From Spinacia oleracea (Eukaryota; Streptophyta; Magnoliopsida; Caryophyllales; Amaranthaceae), in the NCBI RefSeq assembly GCF_020520425.1, contig NC_079491.1, positions 9,411,143 through 9,475,142 of the forward strand: 64,000 bases of DNA. The letters run 5' to 3'. Under the pieces are notes generated by a model. The model was not told the origin of the DNA. It was given only the letters and a program-made list of their open reading frames with translations, and made no database searches. Made by a program: the position numbers and the translations under genes. Position 1 is the first letter of the stretch. Each line of letters starts with the position of its first letter. Below, piece by piece: positions 35,058 through 46,713 of this stretch.

Positions 35058-37582
35058 TTACCTTTTTAGAGAACGGTGTAGTCTTGTTAGCACAACAGAC
35101 CTATAAAACACCCGTGTTCGGAAGAACAACGTAAGAGCAACAAGAAATCCCAAGAAGCTAACAAAAGCCAACACAAAGAATGATACCATGAAGCAGTGAA
35201 CTCCAAGACAAGAAGTATTATCCCCTGCTTCTTTATCATAAGTATGCCCAATCACCCAAACAGAGAGAACATACGTTCCCAAAGGATTTCCTATAGCAAT
35301 AGCATTATATATGGTTCCCATATGCAAAACACCGAAAATTTCCGAAGTAATAGTAGGCATCAAACTCCATAATGCACCATAACATATCCCTACCAAGGTA
35401 GTTCCTATGTACAAATTTCCAAAAAAACCCGAACTAATGATCAAATGCCCTGCAGTCATGGCCCCTAGCGCGATCACCATCACTAATGGCCTCGCCCATC
35501 CCCTTTGACGCAGTAGGCTATCTGATATGTACCCGGCCCCAAACCGTCCAACGAAGTTCCAAATTGACCACAGTGAAACCAATGTGTTGATCTTACTCGT
35601 GTTGTACCCTAGAGATTGACCTAACTGACTCATGTTGTTTATGGTGGCAAGGCCCGAACCCATCCCACATAAGATAGCAAGAAATAACAACCAGAAGTTG
35701 ATGCTTCCCATAGCTTCCAACAGATTTACGCTTTCTGACTCCCTATTTTCTTCACCCATAAGGTTTTTCTCGGGCTCATTTGAAGTAGAATCATCATGAT
35801 AGAGTAGCAATGGGTCTGTTTTTAGGGGCATTGGTTGTTGAGATTGAGATTTCTCTTTGTTGTTAGCCTCTGTAGCGATTTTCAGAGGTAAAGAGAGGAA
35901 TACGAGAAGAACTAGGAACCCAACAAGGCGCGCCCAATGGGGAAACACTAAAATGTCCTCCAGGATGAGGATGATCATAAGATATGCAGCAAGAAGCATT
36001 GAGACGATGGACATAGAATTCAGGTTGTTCTTGTCCTCAGATGTTTTGTTTGGGCACAGTCTTACCAGATGCATGAGTGATAATGAGACTATACTTGGTA
36101 GTAATGCAAGCATTAGTATGTATGTGCTTGGATTTCCCTTGAAAAATGCTTTGTATACTTGGATTAAGATTGCTCCACTTAATCCTAGGAAACCCTGTTC
36201 ACAAATTAAGAATCAGCAAAATGTGCAACGATATTTACTACTCCCTCCCTTCGTCTTCTTTTGTTCTTCCTGATTTGAATTTTTTTGAGATAAAAAAAGT
36301 CAAACTAGGAAGAACAAATAGAGACGGAGGGAGTAATGTATTTGACACTGTAGAATAACTTGGCTAATATTCGAAACTATTACTCTGTAGTTTGTACTTC
36401 CCCCCAAGCCAATCTTGGCCCTATTTACCTTATTTCTCATAGGGTATCTTTATCAATGAAATCGAGTGGCCGGGGGCGAGGGTTTAAATAATTAGCAAAA
36501 CAAGATACTAGAAACTATACAAGGTTTTCAAAAATGTGCATTGCCTATAATTGTCTATCCTTGAAGATCATTTTAAGAAAATACACCTCCGTTCCTAAAA
36601 AATGTTCTCATTTCTCTTTACAGACATTTTTTATATTTTGCCGTAAATGTATGTTGTTGGGTCATTGTCTCTTTGGCGAATTTTGTGATGGGCTTATGGC
36701 CCCTATTGGCCATGTGTGTTATGCGGTTTCTCAAGCATCATTATTTAGTTTGTTCTCTCAAGCTTTTAGGAAAATGAAATCCTAATATGAGTATAATCTT
36801 TTCATAGTTATTTAATAAGTTAGATTTTGACGAATTTTCCTAAATAAATTGAATTTTAATGTAAAGTAATTCTAATCTTTTGCAAAGTATGAGTATATTT
36901 TTAATTTTTTGTCATTTTGTTACTCAACACTAGTTGTACAATCCTATCTTGGCTACTAAACATTTATAGCTAACATTTGTATAGGCTTAGGAGTTAGGAC
37001 TAGTGAAAACAACTACTTGTAACAATTATAGAACATGATGACAACTGGTGTTGCCGAACGTGCCTTCCATGGCCTAACCTTACCATCTAATACCCATAAA
37101 CGAAAAAGACATACCTTCATTAACCCTACAACGGTTCCACTACAATCAGGGAAATTCTGAACAGATGTAACAACATTCCAAGTATTGAAGAATGTTTGAG
37201 AATGAGCAGCAAGAAACATAAACAAACACATAAGAGGCACAGGTGGACGAGGGATGATTCCAACAACGGCTAACCACATGAAGAAGTAGCCCAAGAACCC
37301 CTCAGCCGCCCCCACCACGTGAACCACCCATGGAACACCATAACGGTTGGGCCCCGAGGAGGCCGTGGTGTAGAGGAGGCCAGCAAGAACTCCGGCGTTG
37401 GACCCAATATCTTTGAACACAGATATAGTGTCTAAAGTGGACTGATCATAGGATTGTGAAGAATTTAGAGTAGGGGAATACGTACTAAATGTGTACGTAC
37501 CCCCTAGTATTGCTTGTATCCATATACTAGCAGCGGCAGCTATCCATCTGTTGCCACTGCTACTAATTATGGAGCTTTCCAT
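35058..37582 (-). CDS. Nodulin-like / NFD4-like major facilitator transporter, unit E, intact
   Basis: Exon 1 (37115-37582) and exon 2 (35058-36194) join GT-AG in phase 0 (…GLMK|GFLG…) to give 534 residues. Exon 1 opens MESSIISSSGNRWIAAAASI and carries the family blocks YSPTLNSSQSYDQSTLDT and PRPPVPLMCLFMFLAAHSQ. Exon 2 has a hydrophilic central loop (about residues 250-290), then GRFGAGYISD, the conserved inter-helix motif of the second six-helix bundle, and GICYGALWSLMPTITSEIFG. About 12 membrane helices are expected. Its nearest relatives here are F (exon 1) and D (exon 2). The intron (36195-37114) holds a complete Stowaway MITE. Together with unit A it is the likely functional survivor of the array. 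Confidence 0.93.
36241..36333. mobile_element. Stowaway-type MITE, 93 bp, in the intron of unit E
   Basis: The ends are CTCCCTCCCTTCGTC and GAGACGGAGGGAG, inverted repeats extending about 35 bp inward, flanked on both sides by TA. Size, termini and TA duplication fit Tc1/mariner-derived Stowaway elements. Confidence 0.85.
36580..36790. repeat. Partial Stowaway-like sequence in the intron of unit E
   Basis: One end reads ACACCTCCGTTCCTAAAAAATG, typical of a Stowaway terminus, but no clean partner end is found. It may be truncated or decayed. Confidence 0.35.
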
Positions 37583-38084
37583 TATACTTATAGAATTTCT
37601 TCTTGATGATAATTTTTTTTTGGAGGGAAAAGGAAAATGTAAGGGGGGTTATTATAGAGTTGTGTAATTGTAGTAGTATAAGTTATGGCCTACATTGGAG
37701 TATTATTATTATTATTTATTCTTATTCTTCTTTATTATTGTTGAGAAGAGTAAAAGAACTTCCCTACTCTTTGGTCATTTTCCATGACAAGATAGAGGTA
37801 GAGGGACCCTTGGGTACTCTTCGATCAAGTCTGGTCACATTCGACGTTATTACAAGATCATAGTTCGACCTCTAGGGGTGCAACAACATGAATAACAACA
37901 GTCAACTGTCAACACCCCTTCGCAAAGAAGTTAACCCCGACCCTTTTGTTTCAAGGGATTGAGGTGTATTTTGAGATTTGGGGGAAACAATCAAACAAAT
38001 CCATCTTACAAACTTATCAACCTAGTGTACTTAAGTATAAAATTATGTTATATTTGCCTTATTATTATTGGTTACTCTCTCCGT

Positions 38085-38345
38085 CCCTAATAGATAGACT
38101 CAAGTGTTTTTGTTCACTTTATTAAGAATTGTGTATACTTAAAAGCAAATTGGTAGGTAGATTTGTCTTTTAGTTAGAAGGAAAAACATTAAGAATTGTG
38201 TATACTTAAAAGCAAATTGGTAGGTAGATTTGTCTTTTAGTTAGAAGGAGAAACATGTGAGGACCATAAATAAATAAGGTATGGGGCAAACAAATAGGGA
38301 CATCAGTTTATGAGATATAGGGCAATCTTTTAGAGTCGGAGGGAG
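38085..38345. mobile_element. Stowaway-type MITE, 261 bp, with an internal 67-bp tandem duplication
   Basis: The ends are CTCTCTCCGTCCC and GAGTCGGAGGGAG, flanked by TA. Inside, a 67-bp unit starting ATTAAGAATTGTG (38121 and 38188) is repeated twice almost perfectly. Confidence 0.8.
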
Positions 38346-39125
38346 TATTACTTAATTTTTGTTAAATTCAAACAAGAAAAGAAAATTTTAGACCATATAA
38401 GACCAAAAACATTTACAGAAAGTATTCAGATCATACCAAACCAGAAAAAACAGATCATATTCGACCAGAAACTCGAAAACCATACCAAATTAGAATAGAC
38501 GAATAGAACATAGCCTAATGGAGTGTTTAATTAAATTCGTCTAAAAAATATTTTCTATCAAATCACATCAAGCGGGGGGGTAAATGAAAGTTAAACTTAT
38601 TCACCATTTCGTCTTATCCTAGAAACAAGACAAAGGCAACGCGTATTTGGATTATCAATTTTGGTAGTCGATTAAGAAGGGGCATGTAAGGCGTTATTTG
38701 TAAGTTGTAACACTAGGCATCAACTGGTGAAAACCACAACTGGCCTGGTGCATACAACAACTTTTGGTTTGCTTTAGAACTACACATATTGTTAATGGTT
38801 GAAATACAATACTTATTCATGGCATAATGGTTGAAATTACGCCACGTGTCATGTCGACTCATGTTTGCTACCAAACAACCATTTGCCAATTGCCGTACTA
38901 CCATAAGTCCATAATAGAGGGACAAACTCAAAATGTAATGCATTCATTAGTATTATATTACTTGCCTTCTTCTTTCTCTGTATTTTTGGAGGCGTTTGGT
39001 ACGAGGGATAAGAATTTAGGGATAAGATCATAAGAGTATGTACATTGGGGCTTTTGGAGTGGATATCCAAATAGCTCTCCAACAAGAAGTATCTCTTGGT
39101 CAACATTGAGTCTCTTGAGTGGTTC

Positions 39126-39346
39126 TTAAGGGAGAATTTATTACCTTCCAAATGAGGATAACCCTATGAGGATGGTGGGTAACAATTAATCTCATAACGA
39201 GTGTAACTATTCCACCCTTTTATTTTCTTCTTACCAATACTAACGTATTCTCTTTACCACCACTTCATCCCCTTGTCATCATCAAAATTTTCTTAGTTTG
39301 ACTTTGATTACCACCTTAATACATGACCCTCAATCTAAACATGCTC
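39126..39346. mobile_element. Truncated PIF/Harbinger-type MITE, copy 3
   Basis: It matches the right half of the elements at 14295 and 48318 (GGATGGTGGGTAAC … CACCACTTCATCCCC … CAATCTAAACATGCTC) and is followed by TTA. The left half is missing. Confidence 0.65.
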
Positions 39347-39392
39347 TTAAAGACAATTAGGTCATTTGGATTGGATATGAGTTAGTTCAAGT

Positions 39393-40165
39393 TAGCCGAT
39401 TTTGCTAACCTCATCCTTTTTCCCTTAAAACCAAAAGGCAAATTTGCCGAAAACAACCTTTTATAAAAATAACATTTGCAAAAAAGGACCTTAACTAAAA
39501 AGAACTTGAGAGAGACAACTTTGTTGTCTTTTCCGGGTTGACTACTCATTTCCGGCATTGACTTTGACGGTTTTGCTAACCTAACCTTTTTTTCCCTTAA
39601 AACCAAAATCCATCAAAAAAAAAGCCATGAAAATCCCCACTTCATTCTCTCTCCGTTCTTCCCCAGATATTCAAATTTCGCTGGAATTGGTGCTTCCAAG
39701 GTAGATTTTATCTCAATTCAATCATTCAACGCTAGAAAACCCAAAATGGTTGTATCTCAATTCAATTGTAAATAAGGAAAAACGAAAACATGTGGCCTGC
39801 ACATGGAAAGTCAAGGTCGGAAAATAGTAATCAACGCTAGAAAACCCAAAATGGTTGTATCTCGCGAGTTTTTTTATTTTTATTTAAGGTCTTTTTTTGC
39901 AAAAAAAATTAAAAGGTTGTTTTGTCGCAAACAATTGGTTATAAAATGTTGTTTTTGACAAATTTGTCTTTTGGTTTTAAGGGAAAAAGAGTGAGGTTAG
40001 CAAAACCGGCGAAGTTAATGCCGAAAATGAGTAGTCAATACCGGAAAAGGCAAAAAGGTTGTCTCTTGCAAGTTTTTTAGTTTAAGGTTCTTTTACGCAA
40101 AATGTTTTTTAGAAGGTTATTTCTCGCAAAAAATGAATTATAAAAAGTTGTTTTTTTTTCCCTAA
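39393..40165. repeat. Long inverted repeat, arms about 200 bp
   Basis: The segment at about 39395-39610 (landmarks TTTTGCTAACCTCATC, TTTTCCCTTAAAACCAAAAG, TTTTCCGGGTTGACTACTCA) recurs in reverse complement at about 39890-40165. The order of sub-blocks is partly shuffled, so it may be two overlapping copies of one foldback-type transposon. No coding capacity is seen. Confidence 0.6.
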
Positions 40166-40527
40166 GCAAATTAGATGTTAAACTCAACCCAGTCGGGATA
40201 TGAGTTTGGGCCCTCTTTGCTAGCATGGGGTATGGGAAGCTATTGTACACGATACAAGGCCCACAATCTATCCAAAGAGGCAAAGAGATACGAAGTAAAG
40301 AGGACAAGAGGTTAAAGTTTGTTTGGTATGTACTCAGGTACACCTAAACTTAGGCACTAAACGAACTTTCTGCGCATTTCATAAAGTTTCCTCTAAGTGA
40401 CCCGTTACGGTTCTCAATCAAGTTGAAAGGTATCGTTATTCTACACGTCTAACTCTTGAAGATTAAGGTAATTGCCCTTATAACTAAGTTGGTAATTCCC
40501 ATAACATATTCAATACAAAAATTAATA

Positions 40528-40744
40528 CTTCATCTGTCTCTTTTTGTTTTCACTTTTTGTTATTTTTAAAGGTCCCTAAAAGATTGTTCTGTTATCATAA
40601 AAGTTAATGGATCATTATTTTACTCTCACATAAAATACATTTGGCACATCACTTTTGTCTCTTTTTAATTCTACTCCACCAATTCTTAATAAAAAAAACC
40701 TATCAAAGCATGGGGCAAACAATTAGGAACAAACAGAAAGAATA
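40528..40744. repeat. Decayed Stowaway-like sequence
   Basis: Opens near ACTTCATCTGTCTC and contains a GGGGCAAACAATTAGG block also found in the Stowaway at 38085-38345. The termini are degenerate. Confidence 0.4.
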
Positions 40745-40807
40745 TGAAGCAAAATTAAAATTATGACGCACGTGCACTTAAAACTAGAATGACGAACGTT
40801 AACGTAC

Positions 40808-41293
40808 CTTCATAAGCCCAACAACAGTCCCACTATAATCAGGGAAATTCTGGATAGACGTAACAACATTCCAAGTATTGAAAAAAGTTTGAGAATGAGC
40901 AGCAAGAAACATGAACACACACATAAGAGGCACAGGTGGACGAGGGATGACTCCAACCACAGCTAACCAAATAAAGAAGTAACCCAAGAACCCCTCCGCC
41001 GCCCCCACCGTGTGAACCACCCAGGGAACACCGCCATTGCGGTTATGCCGCCCCGAGGATACGACGGCGGAATAGAGCAAACCGGAGAGAACTCCGGCAT
41101 TGGACCCAATGTCTTTGAAGACGGAGACGGTGTTGAGGGTGAACTGATCATAGGATTGAGAGGATTTAAGGATAGGTGAGTATAGACTGAAAGTGTACGT
41201 CCCACCTATTATTGCTTGTATCCATATGCTTCCTGCTGTTGCTACCCATCTACTATTACTACTGCTTGTATTGATTAACATTGAGTTTTCCAT
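40808..41293 (-). pseudogene. NFD4-like transporter unit F, orphan first exon
   Basis: A fully open first exon of 162 codons begins at ATG 41293 (MENSMLINTSSSNSRWVATA) and ends with a good donor after …GLMK (AAG|GTACGT). It has the same blocks as unit E (YSPILKSSQSYDQFTLNT, GYFFIWLAVVGVIPRPPVPL, HSQTFFNTWNVVTS). No second exon lies between it and unit E. It is either the remnant of a lost gene or, since the donor phase matches, an upstream first exon that could splice to the second exon of unit E. The open frame and intact donor suggest little decay. I call it a broken gene with that alternative open. Confidence 0.75.
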
Positions 41294-42552
41294 TGCATTT
41301 CTCGTCGTAAAAGGTCTTTTTGTGATCAGAAAGACGAGGAAATACACAAGTTTTAAGTCAAATGGTGATGACACATATTTTCTTGTAGGGTTAATGTCAG
41401 AAAAAATGGAATGGGTTAAATAGATCAGCTTAATTTTGTGATTATTTGTGTATTACGTATAAGTTGTGGTGTGTTTGTTCATAGTACTATGATTTTGATT
41501 TTGATAGGGTGAGTGGAGTATTATATTTGTTGGGTGGAGTAAAAGAATTAATGTCTCTTATGTTTAGTCATTGTCTATCAAGAAGACAAAGGAACCTCAC
41601 GTAATTGACTATATGGTGACTAATTAAGTTTAATATGTTCGTGGACTATTGACAACGGTGTAGAGTGAGCATTGTGCACCAAAGCACACATGTATAACCG
41701 TATAGGTAAATAAAAATGACACTTTGATAAAAGTAATATATAGTCACTAGATTAGTGGTAAAGTCTTGAGGGTTGGTGCCTAAGACCTAAGATCGAATCT
41801 CGTCTATATCATTTTTCGCTTTGCCCTTTGTATACTCTTAATTCCCGTGCTCCAAGCCTCCAACCTCCCGTTGCATAAGTATTGGTGCCAATTATAATTA
41901 TTTTGGGTTTAATATAGAAGATTTCCATCACCGGATCTTTTATGTTAGTCTCCTTACGAACAATTTTAGCCAAGGTTATTCAATGTTTGGTTAAGAATTG
42001 ATTGAATTATTGGTTGAAACTTGCATAGGTATGTTCTATTCGAATAAGTACTAATTAATAAGTTTTAATCTGATCCAATAAATTTATTATCTGAAGTTTA
42101 CTATATTGCAATCAGGTTTAATAAGTGTTAATCAAGTCTAAATCAAATTCAATAAGTTTAGATAAATTTAGAAGCGTTTCAGGTGAAGAGAATGCACTCT
42201 AAATATAAAACACTAAGAAAACGGGTGAAGTATGATGTTAGCAAAGACGAGGATCGATGTAGGTCAATATTAATGTCGGAGACGAGTGAAAAATGGAAAT
42301 ATGACAAAACTCACTAGTCTAAGTAACGTTAATTATGCATTTATGCATATCGAAATGATGGTTTTTCCATAAAATTATGGGACATAATGCATGATTTTGT
42401 GTCACGAAGCAAAGACCTTAGGCTAACGGGTGAAAACAAAACATACTGTTATTGACGCGTACAAGAATTCCCGGGAACACAATTCAACTACGTCAAAGTA
42501 CAAACGTTAATTAATTCAAATTGCTTAGCTTTTAAGTTACAATTAAAATTGA
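41294..42552. other. Spacer upstream of unit F
   Basis: Contains a SINE-like element (41741-41840) and, at about 42080-42180, a dispersed repeat related in inverted orientation to 12050-12200. No exon is seen. Confidence 0.45.
41741..41840 (+). mobile_element. tRNA-derived SINE-like element, second copy
   Basis: Has the order GATTAGTGGTAAAG (A-box-like), then GATCGAATCTCG (B-box-like), then GCCCTTTGTATACTCTT, shared with the insert at 34038-34170 on the other strand. Ends and target duplication are not clear. Confidence 0.55.
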
Positions 42553-42997
42553 CTAGTCTTATATGCACGCGATGCGTGCGGAATTATTAAAAAACTTAAA
42601 ATTGTATTGTTACAACTAATGTATCACAACGAAAAATCAAAATTTCATTACAGATAATAAAGGAGGTGCAGGTGCTAACATAATTCCATAATCCTGTTAT
42701 AGTCTCTACATACTATATCCTGCATGATAGGACGATTATGTCTTATTATAGTCCAAAATCATCCGAGTCTAGAACAGATACAGTAGCCCAGGAAAACTCT
42801 CTCTCCACCCTTGTTATTTAAACTTGTAAAATTGCCATAAGCAGACTTTTGAAGGAAAACAAATCGAAAATTTAGTGCATAAAAGTTTTGCTTCCAGCAC
42901 TACAAACTATGTCTAAACACACACCCACACAGAGGGCATACTTCAACAAAAGGCATCGGCTTAGTTCAAGAGTTTCAAGAAGCTCAGAGCATGTCTC

Positions 42998-44740
42998 TTA
43001 GCCAACTTCATCTCTCTCTGAAGCAGCTACTTCTCCGGGCTTTTCAGCAACCTCCTTTATGCGACGCCACTCTGAAGCAGCTACTTCTCCGGCCTTTCCT
43101 TTATGAATGACTCTTGCCTATAATTAACAGAAACAATTATGAAACAATCTCATACAGCCACCTATAGAGACAAATACTCAAATGTAACAGAAACCAACCT
43201 AAGCTATTCAAACTCCTAGCCACTATGATAATTCATAGCCAAAGCGTTCTGATTGTGTGGCCATTTTATAAGATGAAAACTTGATCACTGCAACACTCTT
43301 TCTCTTAATTTGCAACCATCATTTACAGTTTTGAACAAAGCAAAGAAGACAACTCTACCGGAATTGACAGTCACCTACAATGAAGATGTTGGGAAACAGA
43401 GATTATTTTCAATCCATAAGTCAAATCCACCAACCACTTAGATCTCTTGATAATGTAGATTCTGCAAAAGACTATATCTTAACCATGAGAAGGGATAGAT
43501 TTGCAGCGTCATTCATTCATTTGATAGATTGTACACAGCCATATTATAAATTTGATAGTTTACCCAACAAAAGTAGGGAGACTCGGTCGAAGACAGACAA
43601 ATGAGAAAATTAAAAGTTGCATACAAAGAGCATAATCAGGTTACATAAAATCAGCAAACAACATGACAAAGATTCAATCCCCAATGAATCTCAGCATCCA
43701 AGACTCTAACTCATTCCTAGATGATAACCCCCATAAATGTTCAGCTATTCCCAGAAAAGGCATCTACTTTCTCCAATACCAACTGAAGACACCTCATTTC
43801 ATAGCGGAAAATTTGTCCCATTGCCATCACCCTCATAATTAAGACATACCATAAAGTACTCTAAAACCCACTATAAAAATCATTACATTCCCACACTGGG
43901 CACACTCTCTTAGTTGCTCAATTATCATATTCTCAGAAAAGAGTATTCACTAATTTTCCAGAATGTGAGATAATTGTATGTCTAAAAACATATTCTTTGA
44001 TTTTCCATGCATGTTCCTAAACACAGTAAATAGAATGTATGCCCTAACTCTATACAAAATGAATCTACAACTAATTTACTTCCAAGTTTCCATTTCTATG
44101 TGATGGAATTGACAAAATAAAAGCAGAAAGAGGCACATTAAGGAAAAATTAAGGAAATGATAAGGGGAAAAGGTCTGATAGATTTTAATAGGAAAAATAC
44201 AAAAAATACAGAACAGAACTGGAAGTTGAACACACCTGCTTCTCAATCTCAGCGATCTTCTGTCTCTGTTGAGACGGATGAGTGATCTCTGCACCCATAA
44301 TGATATCACGAATTTCTGACTGGGTTAAAGCCGAGGTGTTCACGTTGTTCTTCTTGGCATAATCAGAAAGTATAAGATCTCTTAAAGCGGCCTCAACCTA
44401 CATAAAAGTGAATTTCGGATTGGTCTTACTTGCATGTTACCTATTGAACAAAAACAAAAGGAATTGCCAGCCCGAGCTATTGTACAGAATCCATTAATAT
44501 TGTGCTTCTATTTGTTCATATAGCAAATTAAGAGAGCTTTTACGCTCTTTCTTTAGTTGATAAAGCAAAAAACACAACACTGACCGACAGACACCAGAGA
44601 GAATAAAAAAGGGAGTAAGGGAAAAAAGACAGTTAACAAAGGGATCATATAGCGAGTACCTTCATGCATTGATCGTCATTTAGGGACGGCCATATATGAT
44701 GTGGTTCAGTTACAACAGTCCTGTCAGGCTTCAGCAACAT
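42998..44740 (-). CDS. Chimeric frame with a captured PRP8 fragment, inside a Helitron
   Basis: Three exons (44660-44740, 44236-44397, 42998-43117) join GT-AG in phase 0 to a 120-residue frame. Exons 1 and 2 match spliceosomal PRP8 between its RNase H-like and Jab1/MPN domains: [20 protein letters not shown], then [20 protein letters not shown] and [14 protein letters not shown]. Upstream of the ATG the PRP8 frame continues (VNN) but has TAG where PRP8 has Glu, so full PRP8 reading is lost and translation would start at Met 44740. Exon 3 is not PRP8 that I recognise: [20 protein letters not shown]… with GEVAASE repeated 19 residues later, then a stop. It lacks all PRP8 catalytic-centre regions. 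It may be an expressed chimera or simply a captured fragment with lucky splice sites. Confidence 0.6.
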
Positions 44741-46282
44741 CTTTGCCTTCTAATTATTGACCTGAAGTGCCCGGAGTATGAGGATTAGCCGAGAAAATGT
44801 TGTACATGAAGAAATACTCTTCAACCAATCATATAAATATTGCAGAAACCCATTTGTGGATAAGAGAAACAAAATCTAGATGACATGAAGTGCCCGGTAA
44901 GTAATCCGGGAATTGCATATTCATCTTAAGTTTTTAGTAAGTGAAGAGCAGTGAGTTTGGGGAGGAGAGAGAAAAGGGTCGTTGGATTATGTTCCAAGTT
45001 TTGGGTTTGAGGGTTTTAACCAGAAAGATTAGCTTGAGATTTAAGGTGATTAATCTTAAATTCCTAATCAGTCAAGGACAACTTTTGAAAGCTGAAACGG
45101 TTGTCGATTTCTTGCGCTTTATGGTCCTCTTAAGGTCCCTCTATATTTGTAGGAATTATTAAAGTGATTAGTGATTATTTAGTCATCATGGATTAAACTA
45201 ACCATCAATGAAATCGATATAGTGTTAAACTTAATTACTCTCTCTGTCCCTCAATGTCATCTCATTATTGACTATCAGCAAACATCCATCAGATGTCAGA
45301 TAAAACTACATTCTCAATAAGTCTCAGTAAATTTTAATGCTTGGCCACAATGCTCTTGTGTTAAACACAAAGAGCCAGTGAATATCATTAAAATAAACCT
45401 AAAATATTGATGACTATTGTACAAAAATCTTACTAAATCAAGAGCTTAGCTTTCTTATTATTAAGAGCTTAGCTTTCTTATTAAAACAGTACCAAGAATG
45501 GCTCTTTGCACCAATCACCGGTTGTTGTATACTCTGCGAACATTTTCCTAAGTCATATAGAGTGGTTGTTTCTGGGTATGGCAACGTGACATTAGGAACA
45601 AAAATTTGAACAGTACCAAAGTACCATTAATGACACGCTAATAATTTAGATCTGTTTGATTAACTTGATCTATGGGCTACAAACGTCACTTGTTTTAAAA
45701 ATATACCCTCAGTTCCTCAATATGCATTTACATGTGATCAGGAATTCACATATTCCTCAATATGCATTCCAAAATCAATATGTACAAACACCAATTAAAA
45801 CCCTAATCGTTCGAAATTCACGTCGTTGAAATAGAATAGTTGGAAATTAGGGTTAAATCAAATCAATAGAATGAAATTCAAAGATTTCTACCAAAATCCA
45901 AACAAACACAGTAAACAGAATCATACTTGAACCCTAAAGACTCGATTATTTACCTATACAAAAATTCAAACATACGCAATAATAAACCCTACATTCCTGG
46001 CAATCTGCCTATACCAAAATCACACTTTATTATTTGCATATTCCTAATCATTTCCCACAAAAAAATATCATTTCCATATCCTACATCCCTAATTATTTCC
46101 CTGTGAAAAAAATATATTAATTACATATTAATTAATTAAATATCTTAAAGTTTCCTTGTAGCAAGAGTGAAAGAGATGATAGGAAGCACCCAAATTTCAA
46201 TCATCAATCAAAGAGAGAAACCCCCAAATCTTACAAATTTGAAATCGAAAATTTAAGAAATGAAAGAAATTGAGTGATTTAC

Positions 46283-46600
46283 CAAAGAGAGTGATTCTGG
46301 AACTCGATTTCTTCCCCAAATCTTAAAAAATTGAAATTGAAAGAACTGAGAGTTCAAAGAACGCCGGCGATGCGCACAATTGCAGACATTCAGTCCTTGT
46401 ATGCGTGCGAGAGTATCAATCCTACCAGCCGAAACTCGAACAAATTAAGAAATGTAAATTAGGGTTTTGAGGAAGGAGAAGAAGCTCAGTGAAAGGAAGA
46501 AGAAAGGTTTGAGAGGAAAGAGGGAGGAGGAAGGAGGAGGAGTACGCGGCTGCCCACTTGCCCAGTTTGGGTGATTGAAATAAACCGAAAAAATGTGAAG
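46283..46600 (-). promoter_or_regulatory. Promoter/5'-UTR-like exon at the head of the Helitron
   Basis: On the minus strand this has the look of a plant leader: long pyrimidine tracts (CTCCTCCTTCCTCCTC), AAACCCTAA, and a strong donor TTTG|GTAAATC at 46283/46282. That donor could splice to the acceptor before 44761, leaving an intron of 1521 bp. A short upstream frame, MSAIVRIAGVL, lies within the leader. Transcription is inferred, not shown. Confidence 0.45.
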
Positions 46601-46713
46601 GGTGTATTAGTCTTTTCAAATGGGGACACGAAAAGTGATATTACAAAAACGCCCTCAGCTGTTCCTTTATATAATAGAGATTCATAGCACACATAATTAT
46701 ATTCTATTCTCTA

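Larger units (their letters stand above)
37583..40807. other. Repeat-filled spacer where the second exon of unit F would be expected
   Basis: The 3.2 kb between unit E and the exon 1 of unit F contains a Stowaway MITE (38085-38345), a truncated Harbinger MITE (39126-39346), a long inverted repeat (39393-40165) and a decayed Stowaway-like stretch (about 40528-40744). I find no sequence resembling the transporter second exon. Confidence 0.65.
42553..46680 (-). mobile_element. Non-autonomous Helitron, 4.1 kb, carrying captured PRP8 sequence
   Basis: Read on the minus strand it begins TCTCTATTATATAAAGG at 46680 and ends CTAG at 42553. Ten nt upstream of the end is a terminal hairpin (42564-42580, GCACGC-ATC-GCGTGC). 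The base before the 5' end is A and the base after the 3' end is T, as expected for Helitron insertion between A and T. There are no inverted repeats or target duplication. No Rep/helicase is visible, so it is non-autonomous. It carries a promoter/leader-like segment near its 5' end and PRP8-derived exons in the same orientation as the element. Confidence 0.82.

Noticed and set aside
42998-44761. Genuine PRP8 gene
   Set aside because: Only about 80 PRP8 residues are present, a TAG interrupts the PRP8 frame upstream, and the piece is bounded by Helitron ends.
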